A DNA stretch of 64,000 nt from Azonexus sp. (GTDB lineage: Bacteria; Pseudomonadota; Gammaproteobacteria; Burkholderiales; Rhodocyclaceae), in NCBI GenBank assembly GCA_031274715.1, contig JAISPT010000011.1, positions 11,770 to 75,769 of the forward strand, read 5' to 3'. Position 1 is the stretch's first letter. The number at the start of each line of letters is the position of its first letter. The notes under the pieces are model-generated. The model saw only the letters and a program-made list of their open reading frames with translations. It had not been told where the DNA came from and made no database searches. Positions 17,576 through 25,859 of the stretch are shown piece by piece. Both the position numbers and the translations under genes were made by a program.

Positions 17576-18199
17576 TCAGGCCGGTGCCATCGTCGCCAGC
17601 AAGGCCGTATCGACGATCTCGGCGATACGATCGCCAAGCGCCGCCAGCACGGCCGCCTGTACTTGCGCTGCCGGAATCGTGGCGCCATCGGCGCCGGGCA
17701 GATCGCGGGTAGCACAGGCATCGGCGACGATGCCAACCCGGTAGCCGCGATGAAAAGCATCGCGGGCCGTCGAATCGACACAGTTATGGGTCAGGTAGCC
17801 GGCAATCAGCAGGGTATCGATGGCGCCCCGCTGCAATACCTCGGCCAGCCCGGTATCGGCGAAGGCCGACGGCAGGCGCTTGACGATTAGTGTCTGGCCT
17901 ATACCCGGTTCCAATCCGACCAGAGGCTCGGCACCGGGCGAACCGGCGGCGAACAGCGCTGAGCCAGCCGGCACCCGGTGCTGTACATGAATCACCGTCA
18001 CCCCACGACCCTCGGCCCAGCCGCGCAGGCGACAGGCAGCGGTGCTGGCGGCGGCCTCATCGGGCAAGGCCAGCGGCCCCTGGCAATATTCGTTCTGGTA
18101 GTCGATCAGCAGCAGCGCCGTCTTGCCGACAGACAGCGTGCCATCAACCCGAAACACCGGTGTGACTCCGACCAGTTGGCGCAGGCTGCGGGCGCTCAT
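17576..18199 (-). CDS. Isochorismatase-like cysteine hydrolase
   Basis: 207 aa. The three catalytic residues of the family are in place: Asp33 (LLLIDYQNEY), Lys107 (IVKRLPSAF) and Cys140 (YLTHNCVDST), the last followed by DAFHRGY. Such enzymes hydrolyse amides or vinyl ethers of small molecules (nicotinamide, isochorismate, carbamoyl compounds); the substrate cannot be told. Its start overlaps the stop of the tautomerase gene by 4 bp, so the two form an operon under the divergent LysR gene. Confidence 0.85.
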   Translation of the reverse strand: MSARSLRQLVGVTPVFRVDGTLSVGKTALLLIDYQNEYCQGPLALPDEAAASTAACRLRGWAEGRGVTVIHVQHRVPAGSALFAAGSPGAEPLVGLEPGIGQTLIVKRLPSAFADTGLAEVLQRGAIDTLLIAGYLTHNCVDSTARDAFHRGYRVGIVADACATRDLPGADGATIPAAQVQAAVLAALGDRIAEIVDTALLATMAPA

Positions 18200-18597
18200 A
18201 CTGCCGCCTCCTTATCGTGCGACAGGCGGCGGGTAGCCTGACTCAAGCCGTCGTAACCCCAGTCGGTGGCCGGCAACTCGTGCAGCACGACGTAGGTCGG
18301 CACCGCCAGTGTGCCGAGGGCGGCGGTCAGCATCGCCTCGGCCGCCGCGATGAACGCCGCTTTCTCAGCTGTACTGTTGGTGCCGGCGGTAATTTGGCCC
18401 TGCAACCAGGCGGCCGCAGCCACTGGCTCGCCACCAGCCGTTACCGCAGCGGCTGGCACGGAGGTAATACCAACCACGGTCAGTGCGGCCTCCTTGCGCA
18501 ACACATCGCGCATCAAGCGTGTAGTTTCTTTCTGCAGGCGGCGGACGGTGGCCGGTATTGGCGCCGGGCCGGCGATAACGATCTGGACCAAGGGCAT
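18196..18597 (-). CDS. Tautomerase family protein
   Basis: 133 aa. It starts Met-Pro (PLVQIVIAGP), so removal of Met would expose the catalytic Pro1 of the 4-oxalocrotonate tautomerase superfamily. The length is nearer the fused beta-alpha-beta type (MSAD/CaaD/MIF-like) than the 62-aa 4-OT type. It is the first gene of a two-gene operon with the cysteine hydrolase, which suggests breakdown or modification of a small organic acid or amide, and is divergent from a LysR regulator. Confidence 0.75.
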   Translation of the reverse strand: MPLVQIVIAGPAPIPATVRRLQKETTRLMRDVLRKEAALTVVGITSVPAAAVTAGGEPVAAAAWLQGQITAGTNSTAEKAAFIAAAEAMLTAALGTLAVPTYVVLHELPATDWGYDGLSQATRRLSHDKEAAV

Positions 18598-18667
18598 GAT
18601 GGACTCCTAAATGGGTGACGGATGAATCATTCCATCAAGGCCATCACGCTACAATCTACATTCAATT

Positions 18668-18680
18668 AAACAATTTGTTT
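18668..18680. promoter_or_regulatory. Palindrome in the LysR/tautomerase intergenic region
   Basis: The perfect inverted repeat AAACAA-T-TTGTTT lies 4 bp before the lysR-type start codon in the only gap between the divergent genes. It is a candidate binding site for the regulator. The T-N11-A form fits LysR boxes, but the position so close to the start would suit autorepression. Confidence 0.35.
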
Positions 18681-18684
18681 CTTC

Positions 18685-19620
18685 ATGGAAACTATCAGCC
18701 ATGACTCCCTGGATACCCTGAGCGATCTCGCCGTCTTCGTCCGCGTCGTGGATACGCGCGGCTTCTCGGCGGCAGCGCGGGTACTGGGGCTGACCAAATC
18801 GGCGGTGAGCAAGCGCATCAACCGCCTCGAACGGCAACTCGGCCTGCGCCTCTTGCAACGGACGACGCGGGCGATGTCGCTGACCGAGGCTGGGCGCCTG
18901 TTGTACGCGCAAGCAGCACAGGGCGTCGCTCTGCTCGACAGCGCGGCGCAGTTGGCCGCCGGCCTCATCGAAGCACCGCGCGGTACGCTACGCGTCACCG
19001 CCTCGGTCACGTTCGGCAAGCTGTGCCTGGCGCCACTGCTGCCGGAATTTCTCACCCGCTATCCGGAAATCGCGGTGCAACTGACGCTGCTCGACCGCAT
19101 GGTCGACCTGGTCGACGAAGGCTACGACCTCGCTCTGCGCCTGACCACTTCACCGCCCGAGCAGATGGTGGCCAAGGCGCTGATGCCAGTGCGTTACCGG
19201 CTGTGTACCAGCCCGGCCTATCTGCGCGGTCACCAGATCACCACACCAGCCGATCTCGCCGGCCACAACTGCCTGCATTACGGCCTACGCGAATTCGGCA
19301 ACGAGTGGCGCTTCCAACGCGCTGGGAAAGAAATCCGTGTACGGGTGGGCAGCAATGTGGTGGCCAACAACAGCGAGGTGGTGCGCGACCTACTGCTCGC
19401 CGATCTGGGCATCGGTCTGGTCTGGAATTACGCCGTCGACCGCGAAATCGCCGCGGGTCGGCTGCTGCCGCTGCTGCCCGAATGGACGCCGGTCGGCCCC
19501 TTCGGCCAGACGGCTTGGGCGATCTGGCTGCCGCAACCGCACCTGCCGCCCAAGCTGCGCGTATTCATCGATTTCCTGGCGGCGCGATTGGGCGAGACCC
19601 CGGCCACCGGCTTCAAATAA
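18685..19620 (+). CDS. LysR family transcriptional regulator
   Basis: 311 aa. The N-terminal winged helix-turn-helix covers about residues 10-70 (SAAARVLGLTKSAVSKRINR), followed by a LysR substrate-binding domain of the CrgA/DsdC-like subgroup (about 98-300). Divergent from the tautomerase-hydrolase operon with an 87-bp gap, the standard layout for a LysR regulator controlling its neighbour. The inducer is unknown. Confidence 0.9.
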   Translation: METISHDSLDTLSDLAVFVRVVDTRGFSAAARVLGLTKSAVSKRINRLERQLGLRLLQRTTRAMSLTEAGRLLYAQAAQGVALLDSAAQLAAGLIEAPRGTLRVTASVTFGKLCLAPLLPEFLTRYPEIAVQLTLLDRMVDLVDEGYDLALRLTTSPPEQMVAKALMPVRYRLCTSPAYLRGHQITTPADLAGHNCLHYGLREFGNEWRFQRAGKEIRVRVGSNVVANNSEVVRDLLLADLGIGLVWNYAVDREIAAGRLLPLLPEWTPVGPFGQTAWAIWLPQPHLPPKLRVFIDFLAARLGETPATGFK

Positions 19621-19659
19621 CACACCGTGCCTGCCTGTTTTTACACTCGTAGTGAGTCA

Positions 19660-19679
19660 CCCCAGGCTGAAGCCTGGGG
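19660..19679. repeat. REP-like palindrome or terminator
   Basis: Perfect 9-bp stem CCCCAGGCT/AGCCTGGGG with a GA loop, followed by CTTCCTCGTC rather than a T-run. It sits between the convergent lysR-type gene and gloB. A similar element lies at 24752-24769. Confidence 0.5.
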
Positions 19680-19772
19680 CTTCCTCGTCACAAGTTTGGG
19701 GCACCTTCGGCGCCAGGTTGGCTTGTCTCGCTGACCCCGCCATGAATGGCCGGGCTTGCGCTTGACTCGTGG

Positions 19773-20528
19773 TCAGAAGTCGTTGCGCCAGCCGCGCAGG
19801 GCGGCGAAAACGGCGACGGGCGAATCGTCTGCCGCCCCGTGCCGGCGGGCGGCGGCGATCACCGCCGGCTGGCGGCAACGCAGGAAGGGATTAGTCGCCA
19901 GTTCTTCGGCCAGCGTAGACGGCACGCTCGGCAAGCCGGTGCGGCGCAGTTCGGCAACCCGAGTCATGCGCGCCCTGATGTCCCGGTTGTCCGGCTCGAC
20001 GGCCTGAGCGAAGCGCAGGTTGGCTTCGGTATATTCGTGTGCGCAGCAGATCAGCGTCGCTGGTGGCAAGGCGGCGATGGCCGCCAGCGACGCCGCCATC
20101 TGCGCCGGTGTGCCTTCGAACAGGCGGCCACAGCCGGCACCGAACAGGGTATCGCCACAGAACAAGCGGTCGCCGACCAAGTAGGTGACATGCCCAGCGG
20201 TATGGCCGGGAACGGCCAGCACGCGCACCATCTCGCCGAGCACGCTGAGATTCTCACCGCCGTGGAGAGGCTCGGTGCGCCCTGTGATAGACTCGCTTGC
20301 CGGAGCAAAGACCGGCACCGGATAACGCGCCGTCAGTTCGGCAACGCCGCCCTGATGATCGGCATGATGGTGGGTGATCAGGATGCTGGCCAGCGCCAGG
20401 CCATCGTCCGCCAAGCGTGCCAACACCGGCCCGGCCTCGCCCGGATCGACAACAACTGCCTGCCGGTCGCGGCGCAGCAGCCAGATGTAATTGTCCTTGA
20501 ATGCGGGAATGAACGAGACTTCAAACAT
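19773..20528 (-). CDS. gloB: Hydroxyacylglutathione hydrolase (glyoxalase II)
   Basis: 251 aa, typical length. Metallo-beta-lactamase fold with the di-metal motif THHHADH at residues 52-58; GHTAGHVTY and FCGDTLFGAGCGRLFEG follow, as in GloB. It hydrolyses S-lactoylglutathione to lactate and glutathione in methylglyoxal detoxification; cytosolic. It is divergent from the YafS-like methyltransferase, the same neighbour as in E. coli. Confidence 0.93.
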   Translation of the reverse strand: MFEVSFIPAFKDNYIWLLRRDRQAVVVDPGEAGPVLARLADDGLALASILITHHHADHQGGVAELTARYPVPVFAPASESITGRTEPLHGGENLSVLGEMVRVLAVPGHTAGHVTYLVGDRLFCGDTLFGAGCGRLFEGTPAQMAASLAAIAALPPATLICCAHEYTEANLRFAQAVEPDNRDIRARMTRVAELRRTGLPSVPSTLAEELATNPFLRCRQPAVIAAARRHGAADDSPVAVFAALRGWRNDF

Positions 20529-20556
20529 GCCGGAACTATCGAGCGGGTGTCGCCGG

Positions 20557-21291
20557 ATGTCAATTCCCGGCCTCGACGAGTGGCTGCGTTCGCCTCAGGG
20601 GCGCTATGTGCTCGACTGGGAGCAGCAGGAATTGGATGCGGTGGTGGTCGACATTTTCGGTTTCAACGCCCTGCAGATCGGCCTGCCACAATGCGAATTC
20701 CTGCGCGCCAACCGCATTCCGCTGCGCCAGACAGTCAACGAATTCGCCGCCGCCGATGTCGTTTTCGCCGACGTTATCTGCGATTTCACCGCCCTGCCCT
20801 TTGCCGCGCACGGCGCCGACCTCGTGGTACTGCCGCACGTGCTGGAATTCAGCGACGACCCGCACCAAATTTTGCGCGAGATCGCGCGCATCCTGATTCC
20901 CGAGGGCCAAGTCATCGTCATTGGCTTCAACCCGCTGTCGCTGTGGGGCATGCGCCGTCGGTTCGACCGCAGCGGCGACTTTCCCTGGCACGGCGCCTAC
21001 CTGTCGCTGAACCGCCTGAAGGACTGGCTGCAATTGCTCGGCTTCGAGATCGACCTCGGCACGTTCGGCTGCTACGCCCCACCGCTGTCCCAGGAGAAAT
21101 GGTTGCAACGCTGGCACTTCATCGAAAACGCCGGCCGCCGCTGGTGGGGATTTTCCGGCGGCGTTTACATCCTGCGGGCGATCAAGCGCACTCCCGGCAT
21201 GCGCCTGATCGCCCCGAAATGGCGCACCAAGGCCGTCGCCGCCAAAGCCCTGCATCCCGCCGTGCAAAAGGAAGGTCATGGCCGGCACTGA
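20557..21291 (+). CDS. Class I SAM methyltransferase, YafS-like
   Basis: 244 aa from the ATG at 20557. An in-frame ATG at 20527 would overlap the gloB start and is less likely. A Methyltransf_11-like fold is seen: motif I is weak ([13 protein letters not shown]), while the acidic loop DFTALPF and the post-motif [16 protein letters not shown] are clear. The target is unknown. Position between gloB and rnhA/dnaQ matches E. coli yafS, whose function is also unproven. The last codons overlap the rnhA start by 14 bp. Confidence 0.78.
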   Translation: MSIPGLDEWLRSPQGRYVLDWEQQELDAVVVDIFGFNALQIGLPQCEFLRANRIPLRQTVNEFAAADVVFADVICDFTALPFAAHGADLVVLPHVLEFSDDPHQILREIARILIPEGQVIVIGFNPLSLWGMRRRFDRSGDFPWHGAYLSLNRLKDWLQLLGFEIDLGTFGCYAPPLSQEKWLQRWHFIENAGRRWWGFSGGVYILRAIKRTPGMRLIAPKWRTKAVAAKALHPAVQKEGHGRH

Positions 21292-21730
21292 AAAGCCTAT
21301 CGAGATATTCACCGACGGCGCCTGCCGAGGCAATCCCGGTCCCGGCGGCTGGGGTGCCATCCTGCGCCGTGGCACAGACGAGAAGGAACTGTGGGGTGGC
21401 GAGCGGGAAACCACCAACAACCGCATGGAACTGACCGCAGCCATCCGCAGTCTGGCCGCCCTGAAACGTCCGGTCGCGGCGCGTGTCTACACCGACTCGC
21501 AGTACGTGCTCAAAGGCATCAGCGAGTGGATTCACGGCTGGAAGCGCAACGGCTGGAAGACGGCCGACAAGAAGCCGGTCAAGAATGCCGACTTGTGGCA
21601 GGAGCTCGATAGCTTAGCTTGCCAGCACAAGCTGGAGTGGATCTGGGTCAAGGGCCATGCCGGCCATCCGGAAAATGAACGCGCCGATGCCCTGGCCAAC
21701 CGCGGCATCGAAGAATTAAAGAAAGACTGA
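21278..21730 (+). CDS. rnhA: Ribonuclease HI
   Basis: 150 aa. Catalytic carboxylates Asp13 ([16 protein letters not shown]), Glu51 (NRMELTA), Asp73 (YTDSQYV) and Asp137 (ERADALA) are all present, along with the basic handle region GWKRNGWK near residue 87. It cleaves the RNA strand of RNA-DNA hybrids. It overlaps the methyltransferase gene by 14 bp, and dnaQ starts 1 bp after its stop in the same direction. Confidence 0.95.
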   Translation: MAGTEKPIEIFTDGACRGNPGPGGWGAILRRGTDEKELWGGERETTNNRMELTAAIRSLAALKRPVAARVYTDSQYVLKGISEWIHGWKRNGWKTADKKPVKNADLWQELDSLACQHKLEWIWVKGHAGHPENERADALANRGIEELKKD

Positions 21731-21731
21731 C

Positions 21732-22442
21732 ATGCGCCAAATCGTGCTCGATACCGAAACCACCGGCCTCGATCCTCGTCAGGGCCATCGCATCATCGAA
21801 GTGGCCTGCATCGAGATGGTCAATCGCCGGCTGACCGGCCACCATCTGCACAAATACATCAACCCCGAGCGCGAGATTGATGCCGGCGCCCAGGCGGTAC
21901 ATGGCATCACGCTGGATTTCCTCGCCGACAAGCCGAAATTCGCCGACATCGCCGACGAGTTTTTCGACTTCATCAATGGCGCCGAACTGGTCATCCACAA
22001 CGCCCCGTTCGACCTCGGCTTCCTCAACGCCGAGCTGCGCCGCCTCGACCGCGTGCCGGTGGAAACCCTGTGCAACGGCGTCACCGACACACTGAAGCTG
22101 GCCAAGGAAATGCATCCGGGCAAACGCAACAGCCTCGATGCGCTGTGCGAACGCTACGAGATCGACAATTCCAGCCGCACCCTGCACGGCGCCCTGCTCG
22201 ACACCGAGCTGCTGGCCGACGTGTTCCTGGCCATGACGCGCGGCCAGAACAGCCTGATGATCGAGCCGGACACCGCGCCGCGCCCGCAGCTCGGGGCCGA
22301 CGGCCAAGTCCGCCAGCGCCAGCCGCTGCGGGTCCACCGCGCTTCGGCCGAGGAATTGGCCGAGCACGAGCGCGTGTTGGCCGCCATCGACCAGGAGTCG
22401 AAAGGCGCCTGCATCTGGCTGGCAAAGCCCGAGGCCGCCTGA
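21732..22442 (+). CDS. dnaQ: DNA polymerase III epsilon subunit
   Basis: 236 aa. DEDDh exonuclease with ExoI LDTETTGLD (Asp7, Glu9), ExoII VIHNAPFDLGFLN and ExoIII (GALLDTELLADV). A C-terminal tail (about residues 190-236) carries the expected polymerase-binding region. It provides 3'-5' proofreading in the replicative polymerase. It lies directly after rnhA and is followed 8 bp later by a lipase-like gene on the same strand. Confidence 0.94.
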   Translation: MRQIVLDTETTGLDPRQGHRIIEVACIEMVNRRLTGHHLHKYINPEREIDAGAQAVHGITLDFLADKPKFADIADEFFDFINGAELVIHNAPFDLGFLNAELRRLDRVPVETLCNGVTDTLKLAKEMHPGKRNSLDALCERYEIDNSSRTLHGALLDTELLADVFLAMTRGQNSLMIEPDTAPRPQLGADGQVRQRQPLRVHRASAEELAEHERVLAAIDQESKGACIWLAKPEAA

Positions 22443-22450
22443 ATCCCGCC

Positions 22451-23341
22451 GTGGCTTCGGTTTTCCTCTTCCTCTCTCTCGCCGGCGAAATTGCCTGCTA
22501 TCTGGCAATCGCCCGCTACAGGCTGGGTGCCGACTGGAGTATCGCCATGCTCGGCGCCCTCGGTGGCCTGCTCGGCCTGCGCGCCGGCATCAACGCTGTC
22601 GGCTGGCTGTTCGCCGCGCGTTACGGCTCGCCCCCGCCGCTCGGTGTTGCCGGCCGCCTGCGCCTGATCGTCGGTGAATACTTGACCTTTCTGCTCACCT
22701 TCGTCGTTGTGCTGCCGTTCGAACGCCTGTGGCTGCCGTCCGATCGCTTGCCCACTGGCGGCGGCCGGCCGCTGTTGCTGGTGCACGGCTATGGTTGCAG
22801 CCGCGGCGTCTGGTGGCTGCTCCGGCGGCGTCTCGAAGCGGCTGGCCACACGGTTGCCACGGTCAGCCTGTTTCCCTCATACACCAGCATCGGCAAACTG
22901 GTGCCGCAACTGAACCAGCGCATCGAGGAAATCTGCGCCGCCACCGGCAACCGGCAGTTGACCCTGATCGGGCACAGCATGGGCGGCCTGGTCTGCCGCT
23001 CCTACCTGGCCCGCCACGGCAGCGCTCGGGTCGACAAATTGATCACGCTGGCCACGCCACATGCCGGCACCGAGTTGGCACGCCTGGGCATCGGCCAGAA
23101 TGCTCGCGAGATGGAACCTGACTCACTGTGGCTGCGCGACATGGCCGGCGAGCAGCCGGGCATTCCGGTATTCTGCCTGCGTAATCCGTGGGACAACGGC
23201 GTCATGCCACCGGACAACCAGCGCCTGCCCGCAGCCTGCGACATCGAACTGCCGCCGGTCGGACACGTCGCCATGCTTTACGACGAACGGGTTGCACAAA
23301 TCCTGCTCGACATCTGCCAAGTAAAAGGAAAAACCGCATGA
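22451..23341 (+). CDS. Membrane-anchored alpha/beta hydrolase, lipase-like
   Basis: 296 aa from a GTG at 22451; no ATG is better placed. Three hydrophobic segments fill the first 95 residues, followed by an alpha/beta hydrolase domain with an oxyanion region LLLVHGYGCSRG, the nucleophile elbow GHSMGG, and a C-terminal HVAML likely to hold the catalytic His. It probably hydrolyses esters at the inner membrane; the substrate is unknown. Its stop overlaps the next ATG (ATGA). Confidence 0.78.
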   Translation: MASVFLFLSLAGEIACYLAIARYRLGADWSIAMLGALGGLLGLRAGINAVGWLFAARYGSPPPLGVAGRLRLIVGEYLTFLLTFVVVLPFERLWLPSDRLPTGGGRPLLLVHGYGCSRGVWWLLRRRLEAAGHTVATVSLFPSYTSIGKLVPQLNQRIEEICAATGNRQLTLIGHSMGGLVCRSYLARHGSARVDKLITLATPHAGTELARLGIGQNAREMEPDSLWLRDMAGEQPGIPVFCLRNPWDNGVMPPDNQRLPAACDIELPPVGHVAMLYDERVAQILLDICQVKGKTA

Positions 23342-24642
23342 ACATCCCCGCCGCAGCCCGCGCCCAGGCTCAGGACCTGCTCGATTTCGTCGACGCCAGT
23401 CCGAGCCCCTGGCATGCCGTGCGGGAATGCGAACGGCGGCTGCAGGCGGCCGGCTTCAGCCGCCTCGAAGAAAGCGAGCGCTGGACGCTGGCACCCGGCG
23501 GCCGCCATTTCACGGTACGCGACGGCTCGTCGCTGATTGCTTTCGTCGTCGGCAGCCAGGCCGCCGCGGCTGCCGGCCTGACGCTGATCGGCGCCCACAC
23601 CGATTCGCCGGGCCTGCGCCTGAAACCGAAGCCGGCCGAGGAAGCAGCCGGTATGTTGCGCCTCGGCGTCGAGGTCTACGGCGGCCCGCTGCTCGCCACT
23701 TTCGCCGACCGCGACCTGTCGCTGGCCGGCCGCGTCAATGTCCGCACCGCCGACGGCTTCGCCAGCCATCTGGTGTGCTTCGAGCAGCCCTTGCTGCGCC
23801 TGCCCAATCTGGCCATCCACATGAACCGCGAGGTCAACGAGACCGGCCTGAAGTTCAACAAGCAGACCGAGTTGCCGCTGCTGCTTGGCATCGCCGCCGA
23901 CGGCAGCAGCGCCGAGGCACGTTTTCGCCAACCGCTGGCGGACCAGCTCGGCGTCGAGCCGGCCGACCTGCTGACTTGGGAACTGGTCGCCTGGGATACG
24001 CAAAAGGGCAGTTTCTGGGGCGTGGACGGCGAATTCATCGCCGACAGCCAACTCGACAACCTGGCCTCCTGCCACGCCGCGCTCTTCGCCTTGCTGGCCG
24101 CACCGCCGGCCAGTGGCAACCGTCTGGTCGCCCTGTTCGACCATGAGGAGGTCGGTAGCGAAAGCGCCGCCGGCGCCGGCGGCAGCTTCGTCGCCGACGT
24201 CATCGCCCGGCTCGCTGCCGGCGCTGGCCTCGATGTCGAGGACCAACGGCGGATGCTGGCGCGCAGCTTCTTTATCAGCGCCGACATGGCGCACGCCTGG
24301 AACCCCAATTTCCCGGCCGCCTACGAACCCGGCCACCACGCCTTGGTCAATGCCGGGCCGGTCATCAAGAGCAACGCCAACCAGCGCTACAGCACCACAG
24401 CCGACAGCGCCGCCCGTTTCATGGGTTTCTGCGCCAGGGCCGGCGTACCCTGCCAACAGTACGCGCACCGCACCGACCTCGGCTGCGGCAGCACCATCGG
24501 CCCAGTCGTCGCCGCCCGTCTGGGCATCGCCAGCGTTGACGTCGGCTCGCCGCTGTGGGCCATGCACAGCATTCGCGAAAGCGCCGGCGTGCTCGACCAT
24601 GCCTACCTGATCGCCGCGCTGACCGCGGCCTTTTCGCAGTGA
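23338..24642 (+). CDS. M18 family aspartyl aminopeptidase
   Basis: 434 aa, normal for M18 (DAP/ApeB type). Metal and catalytic residues are visible in IGAHTDSPGLRLKP, DSQLDNLASCHA and DHEEVGSESAAGAGG, and late GHHALVNAGPV holds another His. It is a cytosolic zinc aminopeptidase that removes N-terminal acidic residues. Translationally coupled to the lipase gene by a 4-bp overlap. Confidence 0.9.
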   Translation: MNIPAAARAQAQDLLDFVDASPSPWHAVRECERRLQAAGFSRLEESERWTLAPGGRHFTVRDGSSLIAFVVGSQAAAAAGLTLIGAHTDSPGLRLKPKPAEEAAGMLRLGVEVYGGPLLATFADRDLSLAGRVNVRTADGFASHLVCFEQPLLRLPNLAIHMNREVNETGLKFNKQTELPLLLGIAADGSSAEARFRQPLADQLGVEPADLLTWELVAWDTQKGSFWGVDGEFIADSQLDNLASCHAALFALLAAPPASGNRLVALFDHEEVGSESAAGAGGSFVADVIARLAAGAGLDVEDQRRMLARSFFISADMAHAWNPNFPAAYEPGHHALVNAGPVIKSNANQRYSTTADSAARFMGFCARAGVPCQQYAHRTDLGCGSTIGPVVAARLGIASVDVGSPLWAMHSIRESAGVLDHAYLIAALTAAFSQ

Positions 24643-24751
24643 GCCGGTGACTGTCGTCCCCGGCCTGCTGTAGGCATCCAATCCCAATCCGTCGCGGCGG
24701 CCTTGCCGGCCACCACCTTGCCCGTTCAGCACCAGCGCGGCGGCGGGACAC

Positions 24752-24769
24752 CCGGGGCTTGAGCCCCGG
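24752..24769. repeat. REP-like palindrome
   Basis: 8-bp stem CCGGGGCT/AGCCCCGG with a TG loop, followed by CTAGCGTCTCC, between convergent genes. Similar in build to 19660-19679. It may act as a bidirectional terminator. Confidence 0.45.
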
Positions 24770-24780
24770 CTAGCGTCTCC

Positions 24781-25113
24781 TCAATTGGCGCCCTGCGTCC
24801 CCATCATTTCATTGCAGGTCGTCAAGCCGAAGGTCTCGGCCTCTTTCGGGCTGGAAATCTTCGGGTCCTCATAGATGCGGCGGATAATGACATTGATGAT
24901 GCGCGGCCCGTTGCTGCCATCTTCTTCATAGAGTTTCATCGGCGCACCACGGTCGCGGTTGTACAGGGTCTGGATCGCGTGATCGCGGATACGCTTGCAG
25001 AAGCGCATCTTCTCGGCATCCGGCATCTCATCTTTGACGCTGGCAGCATGAACAGGCGCCCAGGCCAGCGACCCCAGCAAGGCGAAAATCATCGTCAGAC
25101 ACAGGCGTTTCAT
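24781..25113 (-). CDS. Small exported protein, unknown
   Basis: 110 aa. Clear signal peptide (residues 1-23, AHA-type cut near VHAAS), mature part about 87 aa with two cysteines (near residues 39 and 100). No family recognised. The start overlaps the stop of the diheme cytochrome gene by 4 bp, so it is made together with that cytochrome and may be a periplasmic partner. Confidence 0.65.
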   Translation of the reverse strand: MKRLCLTMIFALLGSLAWAPVHAASVKDEMPDAEKMRFCKRIRDHAIQTLYNRDRGAPMKLYEEDGSNGPRIINVIIRRIYEDPKISSPKEAETFGLTTCNEMMGTQGAN

Positions 25114-25772
25114 TCACTCGGCTCCTGGATGGTGGTGAGATAGGCGAGGATATCGCGAATCTGCGTTTCCTCAAGCGCGTTGAGCGTTCCGGTAATGCCC
25201 TCTTCGTCGTGCGGCCGGTCGCCCTTCAGGTAGAGATCGACCTGACGCTTCAGATAGGCGGTGTACTGCCCGACCAGCATCGGGAACATGCCGCGCCCCT
25301 TGCCGGTCTTGCCGTGGCAGGAGGCGCACTGCTTCTGGTAAATGCGCCCGCCGGCCTCGGCATCGCCCGCGGCGCGCGGAATGATCATGACCCGGTCGGC
25401 CATCTGCAGGCGGGTCAGCGCATCTTCGGTACCGGTATAGGTCGGCATCTTGTTCGACAGTTCGATGCTTGCCAGGTAGGCCGAAACATCCTTGATGTCT
25501 TCGTCCGGCAATTCGCGCTCCTGGGTATAGGGGAACATCGGAATGTTGATCCGCGTCCGTGAGCGGAAACTCTTCAGTTGCGACTCCAAGTAGCGCACCT
25601 GTTGCCCGGCGAGGCGCGGATATTCACCCTTCTTGCCGCCCTGGCCATTGTCGCCGTGGCAGGCGGCGCAGGTGCCGTTGATTTCCTTGCCCTGCTGCAG
25701 GTCGGCGGCAACGGCTTGGCCGGCACCGAAAACGAGGAGCAGGAGCGATGAAAACAACGAGCGGAACGGCAT
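25110..25772 (-). CDS. Diheme cytochrome c4-type protein
   Basis: 220 aa. Signal peptide (about residues 1-22), then two cytochrome c domains with heme sites CAACH (near 35) and CASCH (near 133), each followed by the PRLAGQ/PMLVGQ-type strand of c4 cytochromes. A periplasmic electron carrier, usually between the bc1 complex and terminal reductases. First gene of a two-gene unit, divergent from the RegB-type sensor; it could feed N2O reductase or a cytochrome oxidase. Confidence 0.88.
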   Translation of the reverse strand: MPFRSLFSSLLLLVFGAGQAVAADLQQGKEINGTCAACHGDNGQGGKKGEYPRLAGQQVRYLESQLKSFRSRTRINIPMFPYTQERELPDEDIKDVSAYLASIELSNKMPTYTGTEDALTRLQMADRVMIIPRAAGDAEAGGRIYQKQCASCHGKTGKGRGMFPMLVGQYTAYLKRQVDLYLKGDRPHDEEGITGTLNALEETQIRDILAYLTTIQEPSE

Positions 25773-25859
25773 AAAACGGCTCTCCGGAAAAGGGTTGCGG
25801 CGAATTGTCGCATCGGCTAGACAGCCGGAAATTGACGCACATCACGCATAATCCGGCCC

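Noticed and set aside
23278..24732. A 484-codon minus-strand frame opposite the M18 aminopeptidase
   Set aside because: Gly/Ala/Asp-rich with no motif, opposite a gene with full metal-site motifs and a coupled start.
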